From: Knufia peltigerae
Taxonomy: Eukaryota; Ascomycota; Eurotiomycetes; Chaetothyriales; Trichomeriaceae
Direction: 5' to 3'
DNA: 64,000 bases
NCBI GenBank assembly: GCA_030247855.1
Contig: JAPDRN010000133.1
Location: forward strand, 24,574-88,573
Shown here: positions 41,140 to 50,083 of the stretch, piece by piece
Numbering within the stretch: position 1 is the first letter of the stretch
How the letters are laid out: each line of letters begins with the position of its first letter
Notes under the pieces: model-generated
What the model saw: only the letters and a program-made list of their open reading frames with translations
The model's database searches: none
Told to the model about the DNA's origin: nothing
Program-made: the position numbers and the translations under genes

Positions 41140-43419
41140 ATGTTCGCTGTGGTTCCAGATCCCATTCCCGCACGCATGCGCGGCCTCAACCGCGCCGAAG
41201 TCTGTGACGTCAATTTCCTCGAGGCCGTACGCGCCTGGCGCGGCATGCCGCGACCCCGTCCGGCACCGGATGCGCCGATCCTGCCGGGCAGTACGCTGAC
41301 GGCCGCCGCCTTCGGCGAACTGTTTGAATCGCAGCTGCTCAGTCGCCAGCTGGATCTGATGGCGCGCGTGCTGCGCGTGCAGAACAAGGTCTTCTACACC
41401 ATCGGCTCGTCCGGTCATGAAGGCAATGCGCTGCTTGCGCGCGCCTGCCGGCACACCGATCCCGCCTTCCTGCACTACCGCTCCGGCGCGTTCATGGCCG
41501 AACGTGCCCGGCTGGTACCAGGCATGGATCCGGTGCGCGACGCCGCGCTGTCCTTTGCCGCCAGCGCCGACGATCCGGCCAGTGGCGGCCGTCACAAAGT
41601 GTGGGGCAGCAAGCCGCTGTGGGTGCTGCCGCAGACCTCGACCATCGCATCGCACCTGCCCAAGGCGCTCGGTACCGCACTGGCGATCGAGAGTGGCAGG
41701 CGCCTGAGCCAGCCGTTGCCGATTCCGGCCGACAGCATCGTGATGTGCTCCTTCGGCGATGCCTCGGCCAACCATGCCACCGCGCAGACCGCGTTCAATA
41801 CCGCGATGTGGTCGGCGTACCAGAAGCTGCCGGTGCCGATCTTGTTCGTGTGCGAGGACAATGGCCTCGGCATTTCGGTGAAGACGCCTGAAGGATGGAT
41901 CGCAGAGCGCTTCAGCCGGCAACCGGGCCTGGACTATTTCTTCGCCGATGGCCTGGACCTGGCCGCCGGGCACGCGCAGGTGCAGGCGGCGGTCGAACAT
42001 TGCCGGCGCATGCGCCGGCCGACCTTCCTGCACCTGCGGACCACACGGTTGATGGGCCACGCCGGCACCGATTTCGAAGTGGAATGGCGTGCGTTGGCGG
42101 AGCTGTGCGCAGCCGAGGCGCAGGACCCGCTGCTGCGCTCGGCGCAGATCGCACTGGAATCGGGCTGGATGGATGCGGCGGGCGTCGAGGCCGCCTATGA
42201 GACCCTGCGCGCGCGCTGCATGGCAGCTGCCGTTGATGCCGATACGCGGCCGAAGCTGCAGACATTGCAGGAAGTGATCACGCCGTTGGCGCCCTATACG
42301 CCGGGAGCGGTACAGGCCGAGGCCGAGCGCGTGGCGCCCGTCGAGGCCCGGCAGGCGCTGTACGGCGGCGCCGACGCGCTGCCCGAACGGCAACCGCCGC
42401 GGCACCTGGCGATCCAGATCAACCACGGGCTGCAGGAACTGCTGGGCAAGTATCCGCAGGCGCTGCTGTTTGGCGAGGACGTCGCGCAGAAAGGTGGCGT
42501 CTACACGGTGACGCGCGACCTGCTGCGCCGCTTCGGCCCGCGCCGGGTATTCAACACGCTGCTGGACGAGACCATGATCCTGGGCATGGCCCAGGGTCTG
42601 GCCAACATGGGCATGTTGCCGATTCCGGAAATCCAGTACCTGGCCTACCTGCACAACGCCATCGATCAGCTGCGTGGCGAGGCCTGCTCGCTGCAGTTCT
42701 TCTCCAATGACCAGTTCCGCAACCCGATGCTGGTGCGGGTGGCCGGGCTGGGCTACCAGAAGGGGTTCGGCGGTCATTTCCACAACGACAACTCGATCAC
42801 GGCGCTGCGTGACATCCCGGGGCTGGTGGTGGGCTGCCCGTCGCGTGGCGATGATGCGGTGATGATGCTGCGCACTTTGGCGGCATTGGCCCGCGTGGAC
42901 GGCCGGGTAGCGGTGTTCCTGGAACCGATCGCCCTGTACATGACCAAGGATCTGCACGCGGCCGGCGACGGCCAGTGGTTGTTCGACTACCCCGCACCCG
43001 GGCAGGCGCTGGTGCTGGGCGAGGGCAGGGTGTACGCGCCGGATGCCACCGATCTGGTGGTCTTCACCTACGGCAACGGCGTGCCGATGGCGCTGCGCGC
43101 AGCAATCGCGATCGAGCAGCAGCTGGGCTGGCAGGTGCGGGTGGTCGACCTGCGCTGGCTGGTGCCGTTGAATGCCGCCTTCATCGGCACCCAGGCTGCC
43201 ACCGCGCAACGGGTGCTGGTGCTGGACGAGGGGCGGCAGAGCGGGGGCGTCGGCGAGGGCGTGATCACCGCACTGGTCGAGGCCGGCCATGGCCACCTGC
43301 CGGTGCGCCGGGTCTGTGGTGCCGATACCTATACGCCGCTGGCGGGGGCAGCAATGTTCGGGCTTCCAAGCGACAATGCGGTGATTGGCGCCGCCCTCGA
43401 CCTGGCGCAGGAACCCTGA
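41140..43419 (+). CDS. Fused alpha-beta dehydrogenase E1 (2-oxoacid, ThDP-dependent)
   Basis: A 759-aa protein that joins E1-alpha and E1-beta chains found separately in most branched-chain 2-oxoacid dehydrogenases. The alpha half (about 1-390) has the ThDP motif CSFGDASANHATAQTAF and the loop RTTRLMGHAGTD. The beta half (about 420-759) has LLFGEDVAQKGGVYTVT, FNTLLDETMILGMAQGLANM and PEIQYLAYLHNA. ThDP-binding Asp and following Asn are kept. No E2 or E3 is adjacent, so it may work with lipoyl partners encoded elsewhere (E3 at 52936) or act alone as a decarboxylase. asnB starts 3 nt after its stop. Confidence 0.9.
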   Translation: MFAVVPDPIPARMRGLNRAEVCDVNFLEAVRAWRGMPRPRPAPDAPILPGSTLTAAAFGELFESQLLSRQLDLMARVLRVQNKVFYTIGSSGHEGNALLARACRHTDPAFLHYRSGAFMAERARLVPGMDPVRDAALSFAASADDPASGGRHKVWGSKPLWVLPQTSTIASHLPKALGTALAIESGRRLSQPLPIPADSIVMCSFGDASANHATAQTAFNTAMWSAYQKLPVPILFVCEDNGLGISVKTPEGWIAERFSRQPGLDYFFADGLDLAAGHAQVQAAVEHCRRMRRPTFLHLRTTRLMGHAGTDFEVEWRALAELCAAEAQDPLLRSAQIALESGWMDAAGVEAAYETLRARCMAAAVDADTRPKLQTLQEVITPLAPYTPGAVQAEAERVAPVEARQALYGGADALPERQPPRHLAIQINHGLQELLGKYPQALLFGEDVAQKGGVYTVTRDLLRRFGPRRVFNTLLDETMILGMAQGLANMGMLPIPEIQYLAYLHNAIDQLRGEACSLQFFSNDQFRNPMLVRVAGLGYQKGFGGHFHNDNSITALRDIPGLVVGCPSRGDDAVMMLRTLAALARVDGRVAVFLEPIALYMTKDLHAAGDGQWLFDYPAPGQALVLGEGRVYAPDATDLVVFTYGNGVPMALRAAIAIEQQLGWQVRVVDLRWLVPLNAAFIGTQAATAQRVLVLDEGRQSGGVGEGVITALVEAGHGHLPVRRVCGADTYTPLAGAAMFGLPSDNAVIGAALDLAQEP

Positions 43420-43422
43420 TGC

Positions 43423-45366
43423 ATGTGTGGATTGGCGGGAATGTTGTTGCCGGCGGCACAGACGCCGGCCGAGGTCCTGCAGGCGCAGGCGCTGGCCATG
43501 GGCCAGGCACTGCACCATCGCGGGCCGGATGACGGCGGTACCTGGGTTGATGCCGCCGCCGGCGTTGCCCTGGCCCACCGACGCCTGAGCATCCTCGATC
43601 TTTCACCGCTGGGCCACCAGCCGATGGCCTCGGCCGACGGCCGCTATGTGATGGCCTACAACGGCGAGGTCTACAACTTCGCCACGCTGCGCGCCGAACT
43701 GGAGCCGCTGGGCCATGCGTTCCGTGGCCATTCCGATACCGAGGTGCTGCTGGCCGCGATCCTGCAATGGGGCGTCGAGGACACCCTGCAGCGCGCCAAC
43801 GGCATGTTCGCCATTGCCTTGTGGGATCGCCAGGAACAGTGCCTGTGGCTGGCCCGTGACCGGGTCGGCAAGAAGCCGCTGTACTACGGCTGGGCCGGTG
43901 ATGCGCTGGTGTTCGGCTCCGAGCTGAAGGCGCTGTGGCAGCATCCGGATTTCGACAACGATATCGACCGCGATGCGCTGACCCTGCTGCTGCGGCTGGA
44001 TTACATCCCCGCACCGCACAGCATCCACCAGCGCTGCTACAAGCTGATGCCTGGCCGCGTGCTGCGGCTGGATGCGGCGGCGGTGGCGGCAGGGGCCAGC
44101 GCACATCGCCCTGAGCAGGCACAGCGCCCGTACTGGGACGCGCGTGCGCGCATGCAGGCCGCACTGGCCGCACCGTTCCAGGGCCGCATCGAGGAGGCCG
44201 AGGAGCAGCTGGATGGCCTGTTGCGGGACGCAGTGGCGCTGCGCATGGTGGCCGATGTGCCGGTGGGCGTGTTCCTGTCCGGCGGCACCGATTCGTCGCT
44301 GGTGGCGGCGCTGATGCAGGCGCAGAGCGGGCAGCCGGTGCACAGCTTCAGCATCGGCTTCAGCGACTCCCATCACGACGAGGCGCCGTTGGCCAGGGAG
44401 CTGGCCACCCACCTTGGCTGCGATCACACCGAACTGTATGTCAGCGGCGCGGATGCGCTGGCGGTGGTGCCGCAGTTGCCGGCGATGTTCGATGAACCCT
44501 TCGCCGATGCCTCGCAGGTGCCGACCGCGCTGGTCGCCCGCCTCGCCCGGGAGGGCGTGACCGTCGCGTTGTCCGGCGATGGTGGCGATGAACTGTTTTT
44601 CGGCTATACCCGCTATGTACGCGCGCTGCGCAACTGGCAGATGCTGGGACGGGTGCCAGCGCCGCTGCGGCGCTGGATGGGCGCGCGTGCACACCAGCAG
44701 GGTGAAGCGTCGCGCACCGGCGGGTTGGCCGCGTTGCTGGCCGAAACCGGCGCGCGCGGCATCGGCGATGTGTATCGCAACCGTATTTCGCGCTGGCGCG
44801 ATCCAGCGGCGGCGGTGATCGGTGCGAGCGAGGCGGGCAGCTTCTACGATCTGGCCGATCCGCTGCATGGTGCCGGTACGCCGGCCGACGCGATGATGCT
44901 GGCCGACTTCGTCAGCTATCTTCCCGATGATCTGCTGTGCAAGGTTGACCGCACCTCGATGGCGGTCAGCCTGGAGGCGCGCGCGCCCTTGCTGGACTGG
45001 CGCGTGGCCGAATTCGCGTGGTCGTTGCCGCTGGGCTTCAAGCGCAGTGAATCGACCAGCAAGGTGCTGCTCAAGCGCGTGCTGGGGCGGTACGTGCCGC
45101 AGTCGATGGTGCACCGGCCCAAGCGTGGATTCGGCGCGCCGGTCAGTGATTGGCTGAAGGGCGATCTGAAACCCTGGGCGGACGAACTGCTGCAGCCGGC
45201 GCGGCTGGAACGTGAAGGGGTATTGTCGGCGGCGGCCGTGCAGCCGCTGTGGCAGCAGTTCCTGGGCGGCCAGCGCAAGTGGCACACGCACCTGTGGAAT
45301 GTGCTGATGTTCCAGGCATGGCAGGACCATTGGCGGCAGGTGCGCGCAGGCGTCCAGCGCGGCTGA
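43423..45366 (+). CDS. asnB: Glutamine-hydrolysing asparagine synthase (AsnB family)
   Basis: A 647-aa two-domain enzyme. N-terminal class II glutaminase: Cys2 as nucleophile (MCGLAGML), HHRGPDDGGTW, HRRLSILDLSPLGHQPM and YNGEVYNF. C-terminal synthetase with the PP-loop FLSGGTDSSLVAAL. Homologues in polysaccharide, peptide and lipid gene clusters amidate other substrates, so asparagine synthesis is not certain. It lies 3 nt after the fused E1 gene with no promoter between, so the two are an operon of unclear joint purpose. Confidence 0.93.
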   Translation: MCGLAGMLLPAAQTPAEVLQAQALAMGQALHHRGPDDGGTWVDAAAGVALAHRRLSILDLSPLGHQPMASADGRYVMAYNGEVYNFATLRAELEPLGHAFRGHSDTEVLLAAILQWGVEDTLQRANGMFAIALWDRQEQCLWLARDRVGKKPLYYGWAGDALVFGSELKALWQHPDFDNDIDRDALTLLLRLDYIPAPHSIHQRCYKLMPGRVLRLDAAAVAAGASAHRPEQAQRPYWDARARMQAALAAPFQGRIEEAEEQLDGLLRDAVALRMVADVPVGVFLSGGTDSSLVAALMQAQSGQPVHSFSIGFSDSHHDEAPLARELATHLGCDHTELYVSGADALAVVPQLPAMFDEPFADASQVPTALVARLAREGVTVALSGDGGDELFFGYTRYVRALRNWQMLGRVPAPLRRWMGARAHQQGEASRTGGLAALLAETGARGIGDVYRNRISRWRDPAAAVIGASEAGSFYDLADPLHGAGTPADAMMLADFVSYLPDDLLCKVDRTSMAVSLEARAPLLDWRVAEFAWSLPLGFKRSESTSKVLLKRVLGRYVPQSMVHRPKRGFGAPVSDWLKGDLKPWADELLQPARLEREGVLSAAAVQPLWQQFLGGQRKWHTHLWNVLMFQAWQDHWRQVRAGVQRG

Positions 45367-45432
45367 TCTTCACCGGTGGGGAAGGGCGCGGCCGCTAGGC
45401 TGGCTCTCCCGCACCGTGAGGAGAATGTCCTG

Positions 45433-45993
45433 ATGTCCGTCCCCACCATTGCCGTTTTCGTCGGCAGCCTGCGCAAGGAATCGTGCAACCGCAAGCTGGC
45501 GCACGCGCTGGAGAAGCTGGCTGGCGACAAGGCGCGCTTCCAGTATGTGCAGATCGGTGACCTGCCGCTGTACGACCAGGATTTCGACGCCAGCTACCCG
45601 GCGCAGGGCACGCGCCTGAAGGACCAGGTACGCGCCGCCGACGCCGTGCTGTTCGTAACCCCCGAGTACAACCGTTCCGTGCCGGGCGTGTTGAAGAATG
45701 CGATCGACATCGGCTCGCGCCCCTACGGCGACAGCGCCTTCGCGGGCAAGCCAGCGGCGGTGATCGGCGCCTCCATCGGCCAGATCGGCACGGCGGTGGC
45801 CCAGCAGCACCTGCGCAACAGCCTGGCCTTCCTGGACATGCACGTGCTTGGCCAGCCCGAGGCGTTCATCCACTTCAAGGATGGCCTGATCGATGCCGAC
45901 GGCACGATCCACAATGAAGGCACGCAGACGTTCCTGCAAGGCTACGTGGACCGGTTCCTGGCCCTGATCGCGGTGCATGCCAAGGGCGATTGA
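45433..45993 (+). CDS. NADPH-dependent FMN reductase (flavodoxin-like)
   Basis: A 186-aa oxidoreductase of the NAD(P)H:FMN reductase/azoreductase-like family. FMN phosphate loop GSLRKESCNRKL and the second FMN stretch FVTPEYNRSVPGVLKNAIDIGSR are the family signatures. It may reduce quinones, chromate or flavins; the native partner is unknown. ATG at 45433 has GAGGA at about 10 nt. It is 66 nt downstream of asnB on the same strand and could be in the same transcript. Confidence 0.93.
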   Translation: MSVPTIAVFVGSLRKESCNRKLAHALEKLAGDKARFQYVQIGDLPLYDQDFDASYPAQGTRLKDQVRAADAVLFVTPEYNRSVPGVLKNAIDIGSRPYGDSAFAGKPAAVIGASIGQIGTAVAQQHLRNSLAFLDMHVLGQPEAFIHFKDGLIDADGTIHNEGTQTFLQGYVDRFLALIAVHAKGD

Positions 45994-46114
45994 CGCCAGC
46001 GGCCGCGGTCGCCATCTGCGATAATGCTCCGTTGCGGGCGGAGCAACGACGCCCGTCGCAGGCAATGCGACGTCCCCGCGCCAGTCTGGACAGGCTCAGG
46101 CGGATATCCCCCGT

Positions 46115-46145
46115 TTTTCCACGGCTTATCCACAGGTTTGTCCAT
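46115..46145 (+). promoter_or_regulatory. Perfect DnaA box and neighbours upstream of dnaB
   Basis: TTATCCACA (46126-46134) is an exact DnaA box. TTTTCCACG (46115-46123) matches 8 of 9 positions and lies one helical turn upstream; TTTGTCCAT (46137-46145) is a poor third match. All lie within 100 nt of the dnaB start. Confidence 0.7.
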
Positions 46146-46206
46146 GGTCGCCGGGGTCGGCGCATGCCTACACTCGTCTGGCCCCTTTTGCAGGAAACAC
46201 CGCAGC

Positions 46207-47637
46207 ATGTCCGCCCGTTCCGGCTTCCGTTCCAACCGCAGAGAGCGCGGCGATGGCTTCGATCGCGATCGCGATGAATCGCGTATCGACCAGTTGCGCG
46301 TGCCGCCGCACTCGGTGGAAGCCGAACAGGCGGTGCTGGGCGGCCTGATGCTGGCACCGGACGCCTACGACCGGGTCAACGATCAGTTGACCGAGGGGGA
46401 CTTCTACCGCCGCGACCACCAGATGATCTACCGGGCGATCCGCGAGCTGTCCGAGCGCGAGCGCCCGTTCGATGCGGTGACCCTGGGCGAGTGGTTCGAA
46501 TCGCAGGGCAAGATGGAGCTGGTGGGCGACGGCGCCTATCTGATCGAACTGGCCAGCACCACGCCGTCGGCGGCCAACATCGTGGCCTATGCCGAGATCG
46601 TGCGCGACAAGGCGGTGCTGCGGCAGCTGATCCAGGTCGGCACCGACATCGTCAACGATGGTTTCCAGCCCGAGGGTCGCGACAGCAGCGAGTTGCTGTC
46701 CGCTGCGGAAAAGAGCGTGTTCGCCATTGCCGAGCAGGGCGCGCGCGGCCGTACCGACTTCGTGGCCATGCCCGGTGCGTTGAAGGACGCATTCGAAGAG
46801 CTGCGCAACCGCTTCGAGAATGGCGGCAACATCACTGGCCTGCCGACCGGCTACACCGATTTCGACGCGATGACCGCCGGCCTGCAGCCGACCGACCTGA
46901 TCATCCTCGCCGCGCGTCCTGCGATGGGCAAGACCACCTTCGCCCTGAACATCGCCGAGTACGCGGCGATCAAGTCGAAGAAGGGCGTGGCGGTGTTCTC
47001 TATGGAAATGTCCGCATCGCAGCTGGCGATGCGCCTGATCTCCTCCAATGGCCGCATCAACGCGCAGCGCCTGCGCACCGGCCAGCTGGAGGACGAGGAC
47101 TGGAGCCGGGTGACCGGTGCGATCAAGATGCTGAAGGAAACCAAGATCTTCATCGACGATACGCCGGGCGTGTCGCCGGAGATCCTGCGTTCCAAGTGCC
47201 GCCGCCTCAAGCGCGAGCACGACCTGGGCCTGATCGTGATCGACTACCTGCAGCTGATGAGCGTGCCGGGCAACAGCGAAAACCGCGCGACCGAAATCTC
47301 CGAGATCTCGCGTTCGCTGAAGGGCCTGGCCAAGGAACTGCACGTGCCGGTCATCGCACTGTCCCAGCTCAACCGCTCGCTGGAAACACGTACCGACAAG
47401 CGCCCGGTGATGGCCGACCTTCGCGAATCGGGCGCAATCGAGCAGGATGCGGACATGATCGTCTTCATCTACCGCGACGATTACTACAACAAGGAAAATT
47501 CGCCGGACAAGGGCCTGGCCGAGATCATCATCGGCAAGCACCGTGGTGGCCCCACCGGCTCGTGCAAGCTGAAGTTCTTCGGCGAATACACCCGTTTCGA
47601 CAACCTGGCCCACGACTCGGTTGGTTCGTTCGAATAA
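46207..47637 (+). CDS. dnaB: Replicative DNA helicase DnaB
   Basis: Hexameric helicase at the replication fork; 476 aa. N-terminal helical domain (VPPHSVEAEQAVLGGLML) and RecA-type motor: Walker A ARPAMGKTTFALN, Walker B LIVIDYLQLM, and arginine-rich SQLNRSLETRTDKRP with GAIEQDADMIVF. No intein is present. It starts 214 nt after the FMN reductase gene, with DnaA-box-like sites in that gap. No terminator is evident before the SMAG-like remnant at 47659. Confidence 0.98.
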   Translation: MSARSGFRSNRRERGDGFDRDRDESRIDQLRVPPHSVEAEQAVLGGLMLAPDAYDRVNDQLTEGDFYRRDHQMIYRAIRELSERERPFDAVTLGEWFESQGKMELVGDGAYLIELASTTPSAANIVAYAEIVRDKAVLRQLIQVGTDIVNDGFQPEGRDSSELLSAAEKSVFAIAEQGARGRTDFVAMPGALKDAFEELRNRFENGGNITGLPTGYTDFDAMTAGLQPTDLIILAARPAMGKTTFALNIAEYAAIKSKKGVAVFSMEMSASQLAMRLISSNGRINAQRLRTGQLEDEDWSRVTGAIKMLKETKIFIDDTPGVSPEILRSKCRRLKREHDLGLIVIDYLQLMSVPGNSENRATEISEISRSLKGLAKELHVPVIALSQLNRSLETRTDKRPVMADLRESGAIEQDADMIVFIYRDDYYNKENSPDKGLAEIIIGKHRGGPTGSCKLKFFGEYTRFDNLAHDSVGSFE

Positions 47638-47658
47638 CCGATGATTCCGGCGTGCCCT

Positions 47659-47687
47659 GTAAAGCCAAGCCCACGCTCGGCTCTTTC
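47659..47687. repeat. Degenerate SMAG-type palindrome
   Basis: GTAAAGCCAAGCC-ca-CGCTCGGCTCTTT-like sequence; the GTAG head and arms carry several substitutions. Confidence 0.5.
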
Positions 47688-47744
47688 CGTTCGGGCGCGC
47701 GACGTCATATTCTCCATCCGGATCGCCGACAATCCGTATGTGGC

Positions 47745-47766
47745 GTGTAAATGACATGTAACGCAA
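47745..47766 (+). promoter_or_regulatory. PhoB-box-like direct repeat upstream of the TonB receptor gene
   Basis: TGTAA at 47746-47750 and 47757-47761 are spaced by exactly 11 bp (TGTAAATGACATGTAACGC), the period of PhoB half-sites (CTGTCAT-N4). The match per half-site to CTGTCAT is only about 4 of 7. Phosphatase context supports it. Confidence 0.45.
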
Positions 47767-47839
47767 CGCTTCTACGATTCCGCCGCTGCTGCCCTTTTTG
47801 ACGCCGCCCTTCGGCGTCCAGCGCGCCCAAGGAATCCCC

Positions 47840-50083
47840 ATGTCTTGCCATGCTCCGCTTCGCCGCAATCTGCTGGCCCTGCTGGTCTGTGCCTCGCTGC
47901 CTTCGCTGGCCGCCGCTGAAACCGCTCCTGCCGTCGACGCACAGTCGGCCACCACCCTGGATTCGGTCTCGGTAATCGGCCGGGGCGAGGCACGCCAGGT
48001 CCAGCGCGTGACCGCCGAGGACATGAAGGTGCTGCCGCCCGGCGCCAACCCGCTGAAGCTGCTGGCCAGCAAGCCGGGCGTGCATTTCGAATCGGCCGAT
48101 GCCACCGGTGCCTACGAGTGGTCCACCAGCATCAGCCTGCGCGGCTTCAACCAGAACCGCCTGGGCTACACGTTGGATGGCATCCCGCTGGGCAACATGA
48201 GCTATGGCAACAGCAACGGCCTGCACATCAGCCGCGCGGTGATCAGCGAGAACCTGGGCGGTGCCGAGGTCTCCACCGGCATCGGCGCGCTGGGTACGCC
48301 GTCGACCAGCAACCTGGGCGGCGTGTTCCAGTTCTATTCCATCGATCCCTCCACCGAGTACGGTGTCGTGCTGGCGCAGAGCCTGGGCAGTGACAGCGCA
48401 CGCCGCAGCTATGCCCGCCTGGAAACCGGCGAACACCAGGGCTTCGCCGCCTACCTGTCCGGTGCGTATTCGGAGAGCGACAAGTGGAAGGGAAAGGGCT
48501 CGCATGAACTCAAGCAGTTCAACGGCAAGGCGACCTACAACTTCGGCGTCGACAGCCGCATCACCGCGCTGTTCAACGCCTCGCGCCGGGTTGAAGCCGA
48601 TTACCAGGACCTGTCGCTGGAGATGATCGATCGCCTGGGCTGGAACTGGGACAACTATGCGCCGGACTGGAACCGTGCACTGGCCGCTGCCCGAGGCCAG
48701 TACAGCGGTGGCGTCAACAGCCCGTGGGATGCGTATTACTCGGGTCACGGCCTGCGCAACGATGATGTATCCAGCATCGCCGGTGACTTCGGCCTCAACG
48801 AGACGATGCGCCTGAAGGTCAACGTCTACAACCACAGCAACCGCGGCCAGGGCCACTGGTTCAGCCCGTCCAATCCGTCCAACCCGGGCACCAGCCGCGA
48901 GATTCCGATTTCGATCCGCACCACCGAATATGCGATCGACCGCACCGGCGTGACCTCGGCGTTCACCTGGAACGTGGGTGGCCACGAGCTGGAAGCCGGC
49001 CTGTGGTACGAAGACAACGGCCACAGCGTGCAGCGCAACTTCTACTACATCGATGGACCGATCACCGACGACTTCTTCCTGCGCAATCCGGACCAGCGCG
49101 TGTGGCACCAGCGCTACACCACCATCACCCGCCAGTTCTACGTGCAGGACCGCTTCCGCCTGTTCGATGACCGCCTGACCATCGACGTCGGCGCCAAGTC
49201 GCCCAACACCCGCACCAGTGTGCGCACGCCACTGGGCAGCTATGCTAGCAACAGCAGCCTGACCGCGAAGAAGGGGCTGCTGCCGCAGGCCGGCTTCAAC
49301 TTCAAGCTGGACGAGCGCAATGAAATCTTCGGTTCCTATGCGAAGAACATCGCGGCCTATGCGCTGGGCGTGGGCAGTCCGTTCAATGTTCCGCAGGTGG
49401 CGTTCGATGCCAGCGCCAAGGACCTGAAGCCGGAACAGTCGCGCACCATCGAACTGGGCTGGCGCGGCTACGGCCAGGGGTATGAAGCCTCGGTCGCGGT
49501 GTACGACGTCAAGTTCGACAACCGCCTGCTGGCCATTGCCCAGTGCGTGGGCATCCTCGGTTGCCCGGCGCTGTATTCCAACGTGGGTTCAGTCACCAGC
49601 CGCGGTGCCGAGGCGACCTTGCAGCTGAAGCCGATGCAGGACCTGGTCTGGTCCAATGCGCTGTCGTGGAATGACAGCAGCTACGACAACGACTACGTCA
49701 ACAACGGTGTGGTGCCGACCCGCGGCAAGAAGACGGTCGACACCCCGGAATGGATGTTCGCCAGCACCCTGGCGTGGACGCCGGGCCCGTGGGACCTGCG
49801 CCTGGCCGCCAACCACGTCGGCAAGCGCTACGTGACCTACACCAATGACGTCTCCGTGCCGAGCTACTGGCTGATCAACGCGTCGGTGGCCTATGACATG
49901 GGCAAGCTCGGCCCGGCGCAGAACCTGACCCTGGCGCTGAACCTGACCAACCTGGCCGACAAGCAGTATCTGGCGACCATCAACACCAACGGCACCTACG
50001 CCGCTGATCCGACCCGCAGCCTGGCGACCATGCAGGTCGGTGCGCCGCGGCAGGTGATGGCCACCGCAACCGTGCGCTTCTGA
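47840..50083 (+). CDS. TonB-dependent outer membrane receptor
   Basis: A 747-aa energy-coupled outer-membrane importer. Signal peptide to about residue 28 (LLVCASLPSLAAAE), a short TonB-box-like stretch (TTLDSVSVIGRG), plug domain with STSISLRGFNQNRLGYTLDG and LGGAEVSTGIGALGTP, then a 22-strand barrel ending in ATATVRF with terminal Phe. The substrate is not determinable. It overlaps by one base (TGATG) the PhoD phosphatase gene, so the receptor and phosphatase form an operon; uptake of a phosphorylated organic compound or its product is an inference. Confidence 0.92.
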   Translation: MSCHAPLRRNLLALLVCASLPSLAAAETAPAVDAQSATTLDSVSVIGRGEARQVQRVTAEDMKVLPPGANPLKLLASKPGVHFESADATGAYEWSTSISLRGFNQNRLGYTLDGIPLGNMSYGNSNGLHISRAVISENLGGAEVSTGIGALGTPSTSNLGGVFQFYSIDPSTEYGVVLAQSLGSDSARRSYARLETGEHQGFAAYLSGAYSESDKWKGKGSHELKQFNGKATYNFGVDSRITALFNASRRVEADYQDLSLEMIDRLGWNWDNYAPDWNRALAAARGQYSGGVNSPWDAYYSGHGLRNDDVSSIAGDFGLNETMRLKVNVYNHSNRGQGHWFSPSNPSNPGTSREIPISIRTTEYAIDRTGVTSAFTWNVGGHELEAGLWYEDNGHSVQRNFYYIDGPITDDFFLRNPDQRVWHQRYTTITRQFYVQDRFRLFDDRLTIDVGAKSPNTRTSVRTPLGSYASNSSLTAKKGLLPQAGFNFKLDERNEIFGSYAKNIAAYALGVGSPFNVPQVAFDASAKDLKPEQSRTIELGWRGYGQGYEASVAVYDVKFDNRLLAIAQCVGILGCPALYSNVGSVTSRGAEATLQLKPMQDLVWSNALSWNDSSYDNDYVNNGVVPTRGKKTVDTPEWMFASTLAWTPGPWDLRLAANHVGKRYVTYTNDVSVPSYWLINASVAYDMGKLGPAQNLTLALNLTNLADKQYLATINTNGTYAADPTRSLATMQVGAPRQVMATATVRF

